Shown here piece after piece: positions 37,073 through 48,235 of a stretch of 64,000 nucleotides of DNA. How positions within the stretch are numbered: position 1 is the first letter of the stretch; each line of letters starts with the position of its first letter. Source of the stretch: Aricia agestis (taxonomy: Eukaryota > Arthropoda > Insecta > Lepidoptera > Lycaenidae). The position numbers and the translations under genes were made by a program. The stretch is taken from positions 15,793,980-15,857,979 of the forward strand of contig NC_056407.1 in NCBI RefSeq assembly GCF_905147365.1, in the 5' to 3' direction. The notes under the pieces are model-generated. The model was given only the letters and a program-made list of their open reading frames with translations. It did not search any database and was not told where the DNA came from.

Positions 37073-39123
37073 CGATATCATGTAATGACACCACATAGAA
37101 TTTTCTTTCTTTTTTCTTTTTTTTTGGAAACATAGTTGAAAAGAGAACAATATATGATATGTGCGTATCGGAGTGTGGACGATTGTATGTTTATTGGATA
37201 TAATGTAACATTGTGTTTTGATAGCTACAGAATATCTAGTATTCGAATACTACTGTCAACGGTACATTGAAAATTTGAATCGATCAATCAATAAATAGTT
37301 CAGTTTACTTAATGTTGCATACAATTTGTGCAGTATCGCTGTGGCAATCAAATCATCGAAGGAAGAGTCTTATAAGTGGTTATACGTATTTAAAAAGCAA
37401 TGAAGTAAGTTTTTTTTTATTGACTACATTGTGAGCGGCCGAACGGCTAGAAGCTATATGGTTGACTGTTGTGTAGTTGTCTCTGGCTTGAAATGTGTAC
37501 GGTCATTCGGTCCTCCTCACAGTAGTAGACAGACAAGTAAAATAATCACTCATCAGACTGAAGCCCTCACTTATACATAGTTAACATTTTATGGTAAAAA
37601 GAGTTGTTTCAATTAGTTTTTTGGTCCCTTTTATTCCAAAGTTAAAAAGATATTGTGAGTTAACTGGCGTTAGATATCTTGAAGTTTATTTACAATAGGT
37701 AATCTATAAAGTTAGATTTTGAGGCTGCAGGCTACTGAGGGCAGACTCTAGTTCCCGCTACATAGTCACTCCGGTTGAAGTCGTTAGTTTCACTGCACCT
37801 AGATATTTTATATTGGGAAGATATAAGAAATCTGAACTGAATTAGCGATAAAACAACATATATTAATATATCTGCCGGCTACCACTATAGAGTCGCAAGA
37901 AGTACCCACATAAGCATAATATAGCTTTTAAATGACATTATTAATTAATAAATTCTTTAACTTTGGACACTACTAGGGACCAAAAATTCATGTCATGCTC
38001 TCATTTCTTATTATTTATCGTTTAGTACAAACGAGGAAGTTCACAGCTTATTTTTACCGTTCTCTACACTAACCGGAAGCGGCGACCGCTCCCGAGCGCG
38101 GCGCTGTCGCCGCTGCTGCTCGCTGTGGATAATGCACGTCGCGCGGGCACCCGCCCCCGGGCCCCGACGGCCGACGCGTTGCCCGCGCGACCACATCCTT
38201 AGTTTTACTAACGAGGAGGATGTTTTTGTTTTGTTTTATATTTTTAGAGTTCTAGACGCTAACATTAGACTAATGTGCGGGTGGGCAAGCGAGGCATCCT
38301 AATATTATTTGAGAAACGGGGCGATCCTACCGCGCGAGAACCGCCGGGGCGAAATGACGTCCGGGATGCGTCCCTTGCGTCACCTCCGGAATTTAAGAGC
38401 TCGCTTCTAAATTTCGGGTAAACGTTGGGGCAATTTTTAATACGCTCCAAAATCGCTCCCCGTATGTTAAGACTGTGTGTTCACTAACGACGATTGTGAA
38501 GTAGCTCGGCATGATTGGCGGCGACAAACGTGCCGAGCTATTTTAGTGGGCGGCGCAGGAGCGCACCGACTTGCGGCGCCCACGAGCGGTGGTGGGGAGA
38601 GTGGCGGGCTGAACGTGCGACCGCGGCGGGGGCAGCTAGTGCTGCTACCTTCCCCGATAAACTCACTATGCATCCATTTTGGAGCTCCGACTTTTGCTCC
38701 GCCTGTCCAGGAGGTGGCCAACTTTTAGCCCGTCACGATCTTATAATGTTAAGGCGACTCCGTAGAAGATGACGACGACATGTTCGCGCGGCGCCGCCGG
38801 TCGCGCCGCCGTCCGTCCCGCGGCGCCCCCCCGCTCTTCTACGGCGTCGCTCGTAGTACTTGTACTGGTTAATTCTATTTTAAGATTTTCTGTGTGTTTA
38901 TATGTCACAAAATACGAAACTGCAGTGATATTTAAACTTTTCCTATTTATTGATTTTCCTCCTGCTCCGTTGCACCGACCACTCGAGCTATTTAACAGAG
39001 GGGAGAGTACGATGATTATCATTATCGACGTTGGAGTATAATATAAAAACATCAGCGGGACCGCCGCGCGGCTCGTATCGGGCGGGCGCGAGCGCCCCGC
39101 ACCGGCCGCTCGCGCGTAATGGC
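37073..39123. other. Unique DNA with GC-rich islands, probable UTR or intron
   Basis: GC-rich islands at about 38080-38200, 38330-38600 and 38770-38840 alternate with AT-rich sequence. Open frames on both strands in the islands are compositional. It contains an inverted pair AGCTCGGCATGATTGG / GTGCCGAGCT near 38500 and a GAGACTCCGTAGAAGA / TCTTCTACGG-type pair near 38760-38845. Confidence 0.35.
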
Positions 39124-39760
39124 GGCTCTCGACATAGGCGAACGCGTTGGCCAACGCGTCTGCAGACGCGTTGGCAGTGCGCTTGCAACGGCGTATGTGA
39201 GTGATCCACACATAGGAAGGTCGTTCAGTATGCTTTGGATCGCGCCAATGTGCGGACGGATTCAAAATGGATGTTTAGTCGCTAACAGCTGCAGCTGTTT
39301 ATTTATTCACAGCTTATAATTACTTTGTAAATGTGGACAAGAAAAAGTTTTTAAAGAGTATTCTCGAAATAAATAAATAAAAGGCGAGAAAACGTAACAA
39401 ACAAAGAAATAAACTCACTTTTACATAATATTTTATAATAATAAAATAATATAATTAATTATTTTATTACCTACTTATTATTTATTAAATTATTACATAC
39501 AAAAATTATTACATATTATAATAATTATCATAATTATAACTCCGGGCAAACTGATCGCGCGCCCTATGTGCCGATGGAGCGCGAAGCTTGCGACAAATGT
39601 CCTTTGATCTTTTGCCGACATTTCCGACCCGCGCGGCAAGCTCGCAGACGCGTCGGCCAACGTCTAAATACCTACGGCCAACGCGCGAACGCCCGTTCTA
39701 CACATTGGGCCAACGCGTCTGCAGACGCGTTGGCCAACGCGTTCGCCTATGTCGAGAGCC
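39124..39760. mobile_element. MITE or MITE pair with perfect 51-bp inverted ends
   Basis: GGCTCTCGACATAGGCGAAC and the next 31 bases at 39124-39174 recur exactly inverted at 39710-39760. Each arm contains the 24-bp palindrome CCAACGCGTCTG/CAGACGCGTTGG. A third partial arm lies at 39646-39690. The 535-bp interior is AT-rich. It may be two copies of a shorter element in opposite orientation. Confidence 0.75.
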
Positions 39761-41381
39761 GGCATAACCGAAAGATACAATAGACCGAAAGATATAAACA
39801 GTACCAAAGTTAAAATTTCTGCTTTCGACTTTTCCAAGCAGACCCCCATTTTGGGCATTCGTTTACTAGGCTACTAAAGGATCGCGGCAGGACTCGACGG
39901 CGATCGACGACGCTCAGTGGTCGGGTCGCCGCCGACTTCCGGCTCGCGAGCGGCGGGGAGGGCGAGGCGCGCGCGGCCGCGGTGCACGTGGGGCCTGCGC
40001 GGGGGGCGGGGAGATGCACCCGCTAATGTTTTTATCGTTCGCGAAGCACTGCGACGACCGTTACTATCGCTCGCCATCTTCGTAGGGAGGCGCTAGCCCC
40101 ACGAGGTTTCGGTTTTTTTTCAGGAGTCCAGATTCGCTTAGTGTAATATGAATGTGCCGCGCCGGCGCCTGCCGCGCGGGCGCGACGGGCAGGGCTCCCC
40201 CGCGGCCCGCGCGGCAGGTGCCGGCGCGAGTAGTTGCGAGCTCGGCGCCGCCGCCGACCTTACCGGACTTATTGTAGCCGCATTTCACTCGATTTTGCTG
40301 TTCGCCGTCGCCGCGGCCGGCCGCCCGCCCGGCGCGAGCCGCGGGCCGCGGGCCACGGCGTCCTATCGTTTGCGTTCATTTGAGTGGCGACCATGTTTCG
40401 TTTTTTGTTGATCGGCATGTTTGTTATGAATGTGTTCTAGATGTAGCGTTTTCGTTTCCTCATGAGCATGACCCCTACGTCCTTCGACGCACTCATCATA
40501 CATTTTTGTTTACTTTAATTCGCCCAGCTTCTCGCATTCGCTTTTAGAAACAGCAAAATGTGGAAATGTAACCTATCGCAGCACAATAAATCTGGGTAAA
40601 ATGTTTAGTTAGAATAGATTTGATCGGATTTTAAGCAGCGTCGGAGGCGCGCTCGACTTCGGCGCGTGTGCCGCGCCGCCCGAGCGCGCCACCGACGTTA
40701 ATGCAGCGGTCGCATTTCAACTCGAGCCGCATCGTCCCCGTCGGCCTTCAACTTCGTCGATTCGACAACTCATCGGCTATCAGTATCGGGGGAACGAGCG
40801 GCGGACCGTTTAAATGCGAGCGTCCATCTTCCTTCCACCGGAGACGTCGCACCGGATGGCCGCCGGCCTCCTCTCGCTCGCGCGACAGTTAAACGGCATC
40901 CGGCCCGGTCGGCTCGTCGGGCCCCGGTGTCGTCCACGTGGAACGAAGATCGAGCGAAGCTCCGGAACGACCGACGTCATCCTCCGCGTGGACGTCGCCG
41001 GCCGCCCGCCCCCGCCCGTCTCGCGGCGCGGGCGGGCGGCCGGGCGCCGAGGAATGCATTGTAAATAACGTTTGGTAGGTTTCCGGCACTCACGCACCGT
41101 GTTGAATCGTACATAACCTACCGAATAAAATACCGACCTCGACTCGGTCCCGGCCGGGGCGAGGTCGGGCCGCCGCCTCTCTGGCATCGCTCGTCGTTAA
41201 CATCGGCGCTCGCGGGTGCGGACGGCCCCGGCCGGCTCGCCCCGCGGCGCCCGCGTGAATGCTCGGGCTTGGGTTGTGGCCGCTCGCCCGCCGCGCACCG
41301 CCGCCGGCCTCCGCACGGGCGGCGGTACGCGGGCGGGCGCCGGGCGACGGGGCGGCCGGCTGACGGGACGAGTTGTTTCAG
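39761..41381. other. GC-rich non-coding DNA upstream of the host exons
   Basis: Very GC-rich from 39890. Long overlapping frames occur on both strands, the pattern of composition rather than coding. CAATAAAT at about 40585 and GAATAAAA at about 41124 could be polyadenylation signals. It is most simply intron and/or alternative 3' UTR. Confidence 0.4.
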
Positions 41382-41474
41382 TGACCCCACCCCTCGGAGC
41401 TTACCCCCAGCCTCAGCCGCCGCAGGGGCCCTTCCTGCCGGCGCCGCCGCACCAGGCCGCGCCGCAGTACGGAG
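41382..41474 (+). CDS. Unidentified host gene, exon a (Pro/Gln-rich)
   Basis: The acceptor is TTTCAG. It encodes TPPLGAYPQPQPPQGPFLPA and PPHQAAPQYG. It ends in phase 1 before GTGAGT and joins the next exon through a split Val codon. Upstream exons were not identified. Confidence 0.6.
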
Positions 41475-41548
41475 GTGAGTGCTCGCGCCGGGCGACGGGC
41501 GACGACGGCGGAGAGGCCCCGGTCTGACGCGCGGTTGCGGTGTTTCAG

Positions 41549-41820
41549 TGGCGGGCGGGTCGCCGTACGGCGTGGCGTTCGGCGGCGCGGGCGCCGGCGC
41601 GGGCGGCGTGTACGCGCCGCCGCCGTACGACCAGCTGCAGCACCACCAGGCGCTGCCGGCGCTCGGCCAGCAGCTGCCGATGTACAGCCCGGCCGCCGCG
41701 ATGTACGCCGCCGCCGCTGGCTACCCGGGCTACATCGGCTACCCGGTGCAGTACTACCCCTACTACCCGGCCGCCGTGCAGCCCTCCATCCAGCCGCTGC
41801 GCCCCACCATCATGATTCCG
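41549..41820 (+). CDS. Unidentified host gene, exon b (Ala/Tyr/Pro-rich)
   Basis: The acceptor is TTTCAG, phase 1. It encodes AGGSPYGVAFGGAGAGAGGV, then YAPPPYDQLQHHQALP, QLPMYSPAAAMYAAAAGYPG and YIGYPVQYYPYYPAAVQP, and ends PTIMIP before GTACGA. This is a low-complexity, tyrosine-rich, probably disordered tail. Composition recalls C-termini of RNA-binding proteins such as Boule/DAZ or RBM24, but no RNA-recognition motif lies in the window, so no name is given. Confidence 0.7.
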
Positions 41821-41908
41821 GTACGATGCCGATTAAAGCCGGTCGATATTATACTTTAATTGGATATTCGTTTACACATCGAATGACTATCGGTCCAATA
41901 TATTTCAG

Positions 41909-42031
41909 AACGGTTTCGAGGCGGGCGGTCGGTTCGAGGGTCTGGCGCAGACGCTGCTGCCGCCCGCGCCGCCCGGCGTGCCCCCCTCACCCGCGCACCT
42001 CGCCGCGCTCCAGCCCCACCAAGTGCTGTGA
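41909..42031 (+). CDS. Unidentified host gene, exon c and likely stop
   Basis: The acceptor is TTTCAG, phase 0. It encodes NGFEAGGRFEGLAQTLLPPA and ends ALQPHQVL-stop. The stop codon overlaps a perfect GTGAGT donor starting at 42028. If that donor is used, the exon ends at 42027 and could join an acceptor at 42371-42375 to give ...HQVLWR-stop. Both models give nearly the same protein. Confidence 0.65.
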   Translation, partial: NGFEAGGRFEGLAQTLLPPAPPGVPPSPAHLAALQPHQVL

Positions 42032-42375
42032 GTTGGAGCCTCGTACTTTACTATATTATATACCTTACTAGCTGTCCCGGTAAACGTTGTTTTGCCATAT
42101 AAACTATTTCACCCATCTTATTATATTGAAGTGACTAAATAAGTATGTCACCATGGCAACGTCCATCGCTATCCCGTCACACAAACAATGGTCGCCGTCA
42201 GTCTCGAGTTGTAATAATTTACCATTATTTATTAAACAAATGCACATCTTAAATATAAAATTCTCGTGTCACAATGTTAGATAGCGCACTCCTCCGTATA
42301 ACATAATATTATGACAGCACAATATGGCACTCGCTTCTCACGCACGACATTAACAGGGCGTGTGTTCGGTTTCAG

Positions 42376-42385
42376 ATGGCGCTAG
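42376..42385 (+). CDS. Possible tiny last coding exon of the host gene
   Basis: GGTTTCAG precedes A-TGG-CGC-TAG. Joined to CT at 42026-42027 this would encode Leu-Trp-Arg-stop. The intervening 348 bp includes a Helitron-like 3' end (CTAGCTGTCCCGG at 42068), more expected in an intron than in conserved UTR. Confidence 0.35.
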
Positions 42386-44150
42386 GCGCGGCCGCTTGCG
42401 GTGCCCCCCCGAGAGGACGGACCCCCGGCCGGATACGGAGATTAACATTACTTTTTGCTAAAAAGTAATGTTAATGTAAAGCTACTAAATATAAAAATAT
42501 TACGGGATTGTCGGCCGGGGTCGTTCCTGGCCCATTAATCTGTGATCTGCTCTGACGCCTGTCGCTCGCCGTCCGCCGTCCGCCGCCGCCGCTGCCGCTT
42601 CGAATCGATATATATTCCTGTAACGAGGCGGGGTTATATATTCCTGTAACAACTTAAATCATACATTTTTAATGATCGGCGGCGTACGCGGCGCGGCGGC
42701 GGGCGGCGGGCGGCGGCGCGCCGCGAACTATCACGTAGTATTATAGCGGCGCGACCCGCCTAGTTATGTACGAGGTACGCTCCGGTTGGGGTGTTGTAGG
42801 TAATTTATTGAGCCGTCGTCGAGTGAACTTCGCCGGTGGGGCCCCCCCCCGGGAGGCCGGCCCGCTTCTTTTATTCGATTAGAAGTATTAAGTAGTAATA
42901 CGATCGGAAATATTACGCCCGTCTGCTCGGAGGTAAATAATAAAAAGTAGAGACTTAATTTCGTAATCGTCTCGGCGCCGCGCCGCCGCCGGCCGAGGCG
43001 AGATGTGGTCGAGTCTACTCTGAACGTGCGACGAAGGCATTTAAAATTGTTTCTTTCGAAGTAACAAAAATATTGTTTGTATTATAACAAAAATAATAAT
43101 GATATAACGAAATAATAAGAACGGTAAGATGAGGACGCGCAGTGCGGTCGGCGCCGGCCGCGAGCGGCTCCCCCGCCACCGTCGTTGAATTCACTCGGGT
43201 TTAGTTTGCGATTGGAATCTCAGTGTATGTTTAAGTTTACGATACTCGTATATTTGCGACGCCTGGTGCTCGCGTGAGCGGGTCCCCCCGCGCCCTCCCG
43301 CCGGATAATATTTAGTCTAATTGTTCGTTTAGTCTAATTACCTTCGCTCCGATGGAAGCGAGGGCGGCGGACAGCGGGTGGACTGCGGTCGGGCGCGGCG
43401 GCGCGGTCGGGCGCAGCGGCGCGGCCGGGACGCGCTCGCGTCGGTTATTATAATGTTTTATACCTCATATATATTATCTTTTTGATTTTGCATTTTTTTG
43501 TTGATCGAATCATGTTAGGACTGGGTAATGAAATAAAATAAGCAATAAGTACATAGTGTCATGGGACCGTTTCGGAACCGTCGGGTCCACGCGGCGTCGC
43601 CGACCCCGCGACCCCGGTGTACCCGACTATCAATCGCTACCGATCGTGCTAGCCAAATTTTTTACTTGACCGTTCGACCGTCGAGTTTCGGTGCGATGGA
43701 TTTCGTCGTAACTCGAACGGTAGGAGTCGATTCACGTCCGGCGACTCTGTCACTTCTCATTAGAAATTCCGCGGTGCGTCGGCCGCCGCGCCCCCTCCCC
43801 CCCTCCCCCGACGCTCGCGACGATGATTCCTCGCGTCGGTATCGAATGATCATTACGACGATACAGCTTTCGGGTTGTATGAGTGTACAATTATTGTTAA
43901 GTATACAATTTTCAATCGATGACGCCGCGAAAAGTTTCTTAATATGTACGTCTATACTGTAACTCGTGTTTGGGCTCGAAATGAAACGGTCCAGCGAGCG
44001 AAGTAGCGTCACGAGCGTTGGGGGCGGGGCGGCAGCGGGGCGGCCGCGGCCCGTGGGCAGTAGGGAGTGGAAGCGGGTTTGCTCAAAGTGTAAATCTATC
44101 GACTTGCAGTCAAGTGCAATATATTATAGTATAATTATTATTTTGTTTCC

Positions 44151-44156
44151 AATAAA
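44151..44156 (+). terminator. Polyadenylation signal
   Basis: AATAAA about 2.1 kb after the host stop codon, followed by T-rich sequence. Confidence 0.5.
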
Positions 44157-44337
44157 AGTAATAAATTACTGGAGCGTTTTATTTTTTAGCTTCTAAAAGT
44201 CTCCCCGAGGCTCAACTCACACTGGGAAGAGTCGAATCGATGCGACGCGTCATGTTTTTCAAAAAGCATATTTAGTCCATTGAAATGTTACATTTGTTTT
44301 GCGTTTATTAGAGGACGCAATTTTATTTTTGAAATAT

Positions 44338-44356
44338 GGGGGGGGGGGGGGGGGGG
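44338..44356 (+). repeat. Poly(G) run of 19
   Basis: An uninterrupted G homopolymer after GAAATAT. It can form G-quadruplexes, and its exact length is prone to sequencing error. Confidence 0.9.
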
Positions 44357-44589
44357 TCAATAGAAGCTTAACCTCAAGTTTGTGGGGTCGCCACTCTTGT
44401 CCCCCGGCCGCCATCTTGAAAAAAGGGGTGACAACACTATTTTCGTGATATCTCGGAAACTACACGTCTTACAAACAATTTGTAAGAACATAATTTGTTG
44501 CAAATTACTTTGCCTACAAATATGTTTATATAACTTTTAACCCTAAATTAAAAATTTAAAAAGTTATAAGCAAAAAAGAGACAAAATTT

Positions 44590-44995
44590 TTGAAAAGGTT
44601 TATTATCACTCTTCAACTTTGTTTAGTACATTTTACAAAAAAAACATTTCAGACCAACCTTGTGGATGATCTTTTGAGAAAAAGATCCCCCAATCCGGGG
44701 GGATATCTCATTAAATTAATTTTCTGCAGATGCAAAGGAAACTGTGGAAGCATGTGTGGCTGCAGAAAAGCAGGCCTGAAATGCTCTACAGTATGCCTAC
44801 TATTTTACTACTGCGCCTGAGGGTCGAGCGTCTGCAGTCTCGCCACAAGGTTAACTTTAGCTCCTTTGTGGTGAGAGTACCGACGAATCTTCTGTCGACT
44901 TTTGAGGCGCCGGAGTTCTGACCGATGGATGTTGTCTATCGGAGGTTCTGGGGGAGACTCCGGAACGAAGTGAGTCACGTCGCCGACAAAATGTG
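44590..44995 (+). pseudogene. Transposon-derived remnant with TSO1-like CXC motif
   Basis: The first part encodes CRCKGNCGSMCGCRKAGLKC, which fits a tesmin/TSO1-like CXC (cysteine-rich DNA-binding) half. The second part encodes VNFSSFVVRV and VVYRRFWGRLRNE with a stop, the same C-terminal module as at 12561-12785. A shorter CRKAG-type Cys stretch lies just before the gypsy 3' LTR (about 50217-50238), so such sequence recurs. The two halves may have been brought together by insertion. Confidence 0.55.
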
Positions 44996-45782
44996 ACAGT
45001 ATTAGGCCCGTATAAATAGTTGGCTTTCAAAATTCATCTCAAGACGCTAGTTGGTTGACATCCTCTCAAACACTGATCAGCAACTTAAGATGTTATCTAA
45101 TTAATAGTTTAGCATCAGGAGCGTTTCGGTATAACCATATCGACTCAATCACCCCAAATCAGCAACTAACAATCCAAATCAGCAACTAAATATAAACTAA
45201 ATATTATAAGCCTATTCTACACATCCGTTTACGTTTCGTTTATACGATTAAAAATCGATTTTAATAATAAAATAAAATTTTACTATATTATCTGTATTTT
45301 CTCACATATTTATAACACAAATTACCAAAAGTAATTAACCTTGATATTTTTGTATTATCCTAACTCATTTTCGTTTAAATTAAATGAAAAAGCTCATAAC
45401 TCTATAACATATTTTATAAAACACGTTCAGTCAAACGGAACGCGTTGAAGTCAACAGCTGACTGCTGTCACTGTGAAGTGTCAAGTATATGTTTATTTCT
45501 AGGTCATTTTCAAAGAACTTTATGATTGTTAAAACTTTGTAAAAATCTTTAAGTTTTTTCGTTAGAACTTACAAGTATTAAGCATGTATTATTTATAACT
45601 TTACGGAAAGCTGTGTAGTGTGTAATAATGTTTTGTGTTTCTTTATTTACATACTTTTTAAATAGTCCAAAGGGACATTATTTGTTAACCCTATTCTTTG
45701 TTTCAGGCCAACATACGTGGTTTGTCCAACAGTGACTACTAATAACACACATTCTTGCTTTCTTGAAGATAAATTCAGATTC
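44996..45782. other. AT-rich intergenic DNA
   Basis: No gene or element boundaries are recognised. Includes a short direct duplication of CAGCAACTAA...ATCAGCAACTAA at about 45160-45190. Confidence 0.35.
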
Positions 45783-45787
45783 AATTA

Positions 45788-45992
45788 TGTTGTCGCTCGT
45801 TTTTTCAAGTTTAGATTTAGTCTATGGATAAGTAATTTGAACCTTTTTTGTTGATTTATTCTTCTTCTAATTTAAAAATCGGACATGTTCTTTGGAATTG
45901 ATGTTTACAAGAGAAAAATTAGATTAATATAATTATTGCTGGCGGATTCTGGAAGAAAACAGCAACTCGTATGTAAATTAGTAAGTGGTAAT
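45788..45992 (+). repeat. 5' LTR, truncated
   Basis: 205 bp starting TGTTGTCGCTCG, about 98 percent identical to the start of the 3' LTR. The match ends at GTAAGTGGTAAT, where gag sequence begins. Confidence 0.85.
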
Positions 45993-46005
45993 ATACAAAG
46001 GCTCC

Positions 46006-46470
46006 GTAATAACTTGTGGATTTTGCAAAAAAATAGGTCATTTAGAGAGTGCATGTAGATCGAAACCAAAAACGAAAACGGAGGAGGTAGAGGTCAAATT
46101 AGTGAATTCATTAAATCTGAAGCAAAAGTTTTATAAGGAAATATTATTGAATGAACATAAAATATGTAAGGCGTTTATCGATATGGGCAGTGATTGTTCA
46201 TTAATTTCACTGAAGTTAGTCGAGAAACTAGGTTTTACTTCATTTTTGCTTCAAAATCCTATCAAGCTTACCGGTTTTACGGATCATCCTTGCACTGAAG
46301 TGACAAAGGCGGTACAGGCAAATTTAACTGTTGATAGTGTTACACTTCCAGTAAGTTTTTATGTTATTGATAATTTAGCTAACTGTGACATTTTGGTAGG
46401 GAGGAATTTCACTGAAAGCGCACAAATTATGTACACTAGAGTAGGTAACACGTTAATTTTTAATCGGTAA
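46006..46470 (+). pseudogene. Gypsy gag zinc knuckle and protease
   Basis: CGFCKKIGHLESAC is a CCHC knuckle. AFIDMGSDCSLIS is the protease active site, in which the usual DTG/DSG is DMG, so catalysis is doubtful. CDILVGRNF is the C-terminal protease motif. Stop follows NTLIFNR. The 5' part of gag is missing. Confidence 0.8.
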
Positions 46471-46547
46471 CGAAACAACAGGTATTGCTGCTGGAAAGTT
46501 CAATTTTAAAATGTAATTCTGACGAACAAATTCCGGCATTACGCACT

Positions 46548-47418
46548 TTGTTCTCAGTATCCGCACTGTATTGCAACCGATCTGTCAACTTTAGGGAAAA
46601 CGTCATGTGTCGAATTAGATATCGAATTGAATACTAATAAACCTGTTTCACAGCGCCCGTATCGTATGTCCGAGTCCGAAAAAAATATTACACGCGAAGC
46701 AGTCGACGAATTACTGAAAAATGGTATAATACGCCCTAGTAATTCGCCTTACGCTAGCCCTATTCTTTTAGTTGACAAACCGAATAACGAAAAGAGACTT
46801 TGCGTTTACTATCGTCAATTAAATAAAATCACGGTAAAAGAAAAGTACCCTATGCCTATCGCTGAAGATTTGATAGATAGGTTGCGCGGATGTAAATTGT
46901 TTACTTCGCTCGACTTGAAAAGTGGATACTATCAAGTTAAAGTCAATGAAAGCTCTATACCGAAAACCGCATTTATAATACCGGACGGACATTATGAGTT
47001 TTTGAGAATGCCGTTTGGGTTATGCAATGGGCCGGCGGTTTTTCAGCGACTTATGAATACCGTGTTAGGCAACCTTCGTTTTAAACGTGTAGTTTGTTTT
47101 ATGGATGACTTATTAATTGCAACGGAAACTTTAGAGGAAAATTTCGAAATATTGGAAACTGTACTAAAAATATTGCAGGATAATGGGCTCACTATTAATT
47201 TGGAAAAATGCTATTTCTTTAAAAATTCGATAATTTTTTTGGGATACGAAAATTCGTCTGAAGGGGTTAAGCCAGGGAAAAAGAAATTAAATGCTATCAA
47301 AGATTACCCAATACCGCAGAATGTTCATCAGATACTACAATTTCTAGGACTGATAAATTATTTTAGAAAATTCACACGAAACTGTGCTATTCTTTCCAAA
47401 CCGCTGACAAACTTTTAA
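46548..47418 (+). pseudogene. Gypsy reverse transcriptase
   Basis: It shows the ordered RT motifs: NGIIRPSNSPYASPILLVDK, LFTSLDLKSGYYQVKV, EFLRMPFGLCNGPAVFQRLM, VVCFMDDLLIA (FMDD in place of Y-x-DD) and FLGYENSSEGVKPG. A TAA interrupts just after LSKPLTNF, before the connection to RNase H. The catalytic aspartates (LDLKSG and MDD) are kept. Confidence 0.87.
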
Positions 47419-48216
47419 AAAGATTGTCTGTGGGAGTGGGGTTTTGAACAAGTTAAGGCGGTATCAATTTTAAAGCAAGCGATGTCTGAAGTTACTTTAG
47501 CCATATTTGATCCAAAATTGTCAGTTATATTATACACTGACGCTAGTCGGGATGGGCTTGGTTGTATTTTAGTACAGGTCACTGAAAGTGGAGAGAGGCC
47601 TATTCATTTTTATAGTAGATCTACAACAGATGTGGAAAAGCGATATCATTCATTCGAGTTAGAGTTTTTGGCGATTACTGTCGGTCTACAGAAATTTAGG
47701 CACTATTTATTGGGTACTACATTTAAAATAGTGACTGACTGTAACGCAGTTAAATATTCTATTAGTAAAAAAGAAATAAACCCGCGAATAGATAGGTGGG
47801 TGTTGCAAACGCAGGAATTTTCTTTTGATATTGTTCACAAACCGGGTGTTCAAATGCAGCATGTCGATGCGCTAAGTAGGAACCCACCTAGTACAAATGT
47901 GAGCAGTGAGCACGTAATGCAAATTACCGAAACCGATTGGTTGTTATCAGTACAGCTTCAGGATGCGAATATTTGCTCGATTAGAGAAATATTACTGTCA
48001 GGAGAGGCCCATAGCAAAAAACATTTTTTTCGGAATTATGAGTTAGTAGGCAATAAAGTGTTTCGTAGGACAGAATATGGGAGGCGAGCTCTTCTACCGA
48101 AGCAATGTATTTGGCAAGTTATCAGAGCCAATCATGATGATGTTGGACATTTTGCCGTAGATCGATCGATCGATTTGGTTTCGTCACATGAAAAAGATAA
48201 TTTCAAAGTATGTTAA
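47419..48216 (+). pseudogene. Gypsy RNase H and integrase N-terminus
   Basis: Same frame after the stop: KDCLWEWGFEQ, then VILYTDASRDGLGCILVQ, ELEFLAITVGLQKFRHYLLG and FKIVTDCNAVKY, carrying the D-E-D residues of RNase H. Next come HADALSR-like VDALSR and the integrase zinc-binding start HDDVGHFAVDRS. The frame is lost at GATCGATCGAT, where one base is missing or extra, before a WFRHMKK stretch. Confidence 0.83.
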
Positions 48217-48235
48217 AAATTGTATAAATTGTATA

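Larger units (their letters stand above)
42032..44175 (+). other. Long 3' UTR of the host gene
   Basis: Unique sequence in which GC-rich islands (42390-42420, 42570-42600, 42680-42730, 43370-43440) alternate with AT-rich stretches and no long reading frame holds. It ends with AATAAA at 44151-44156. A repeat piece starts at 42068. The UTR call is inferred from position and the signal. Confidence 0.5.

Noticed and set aside
40148..41527. Several overlapping Arg/Pro/Ala-rich frames on both strands
   Set aside because: Very high GC removes stop codons in every frame. There is no domain and no consistent splice structure until 41382.
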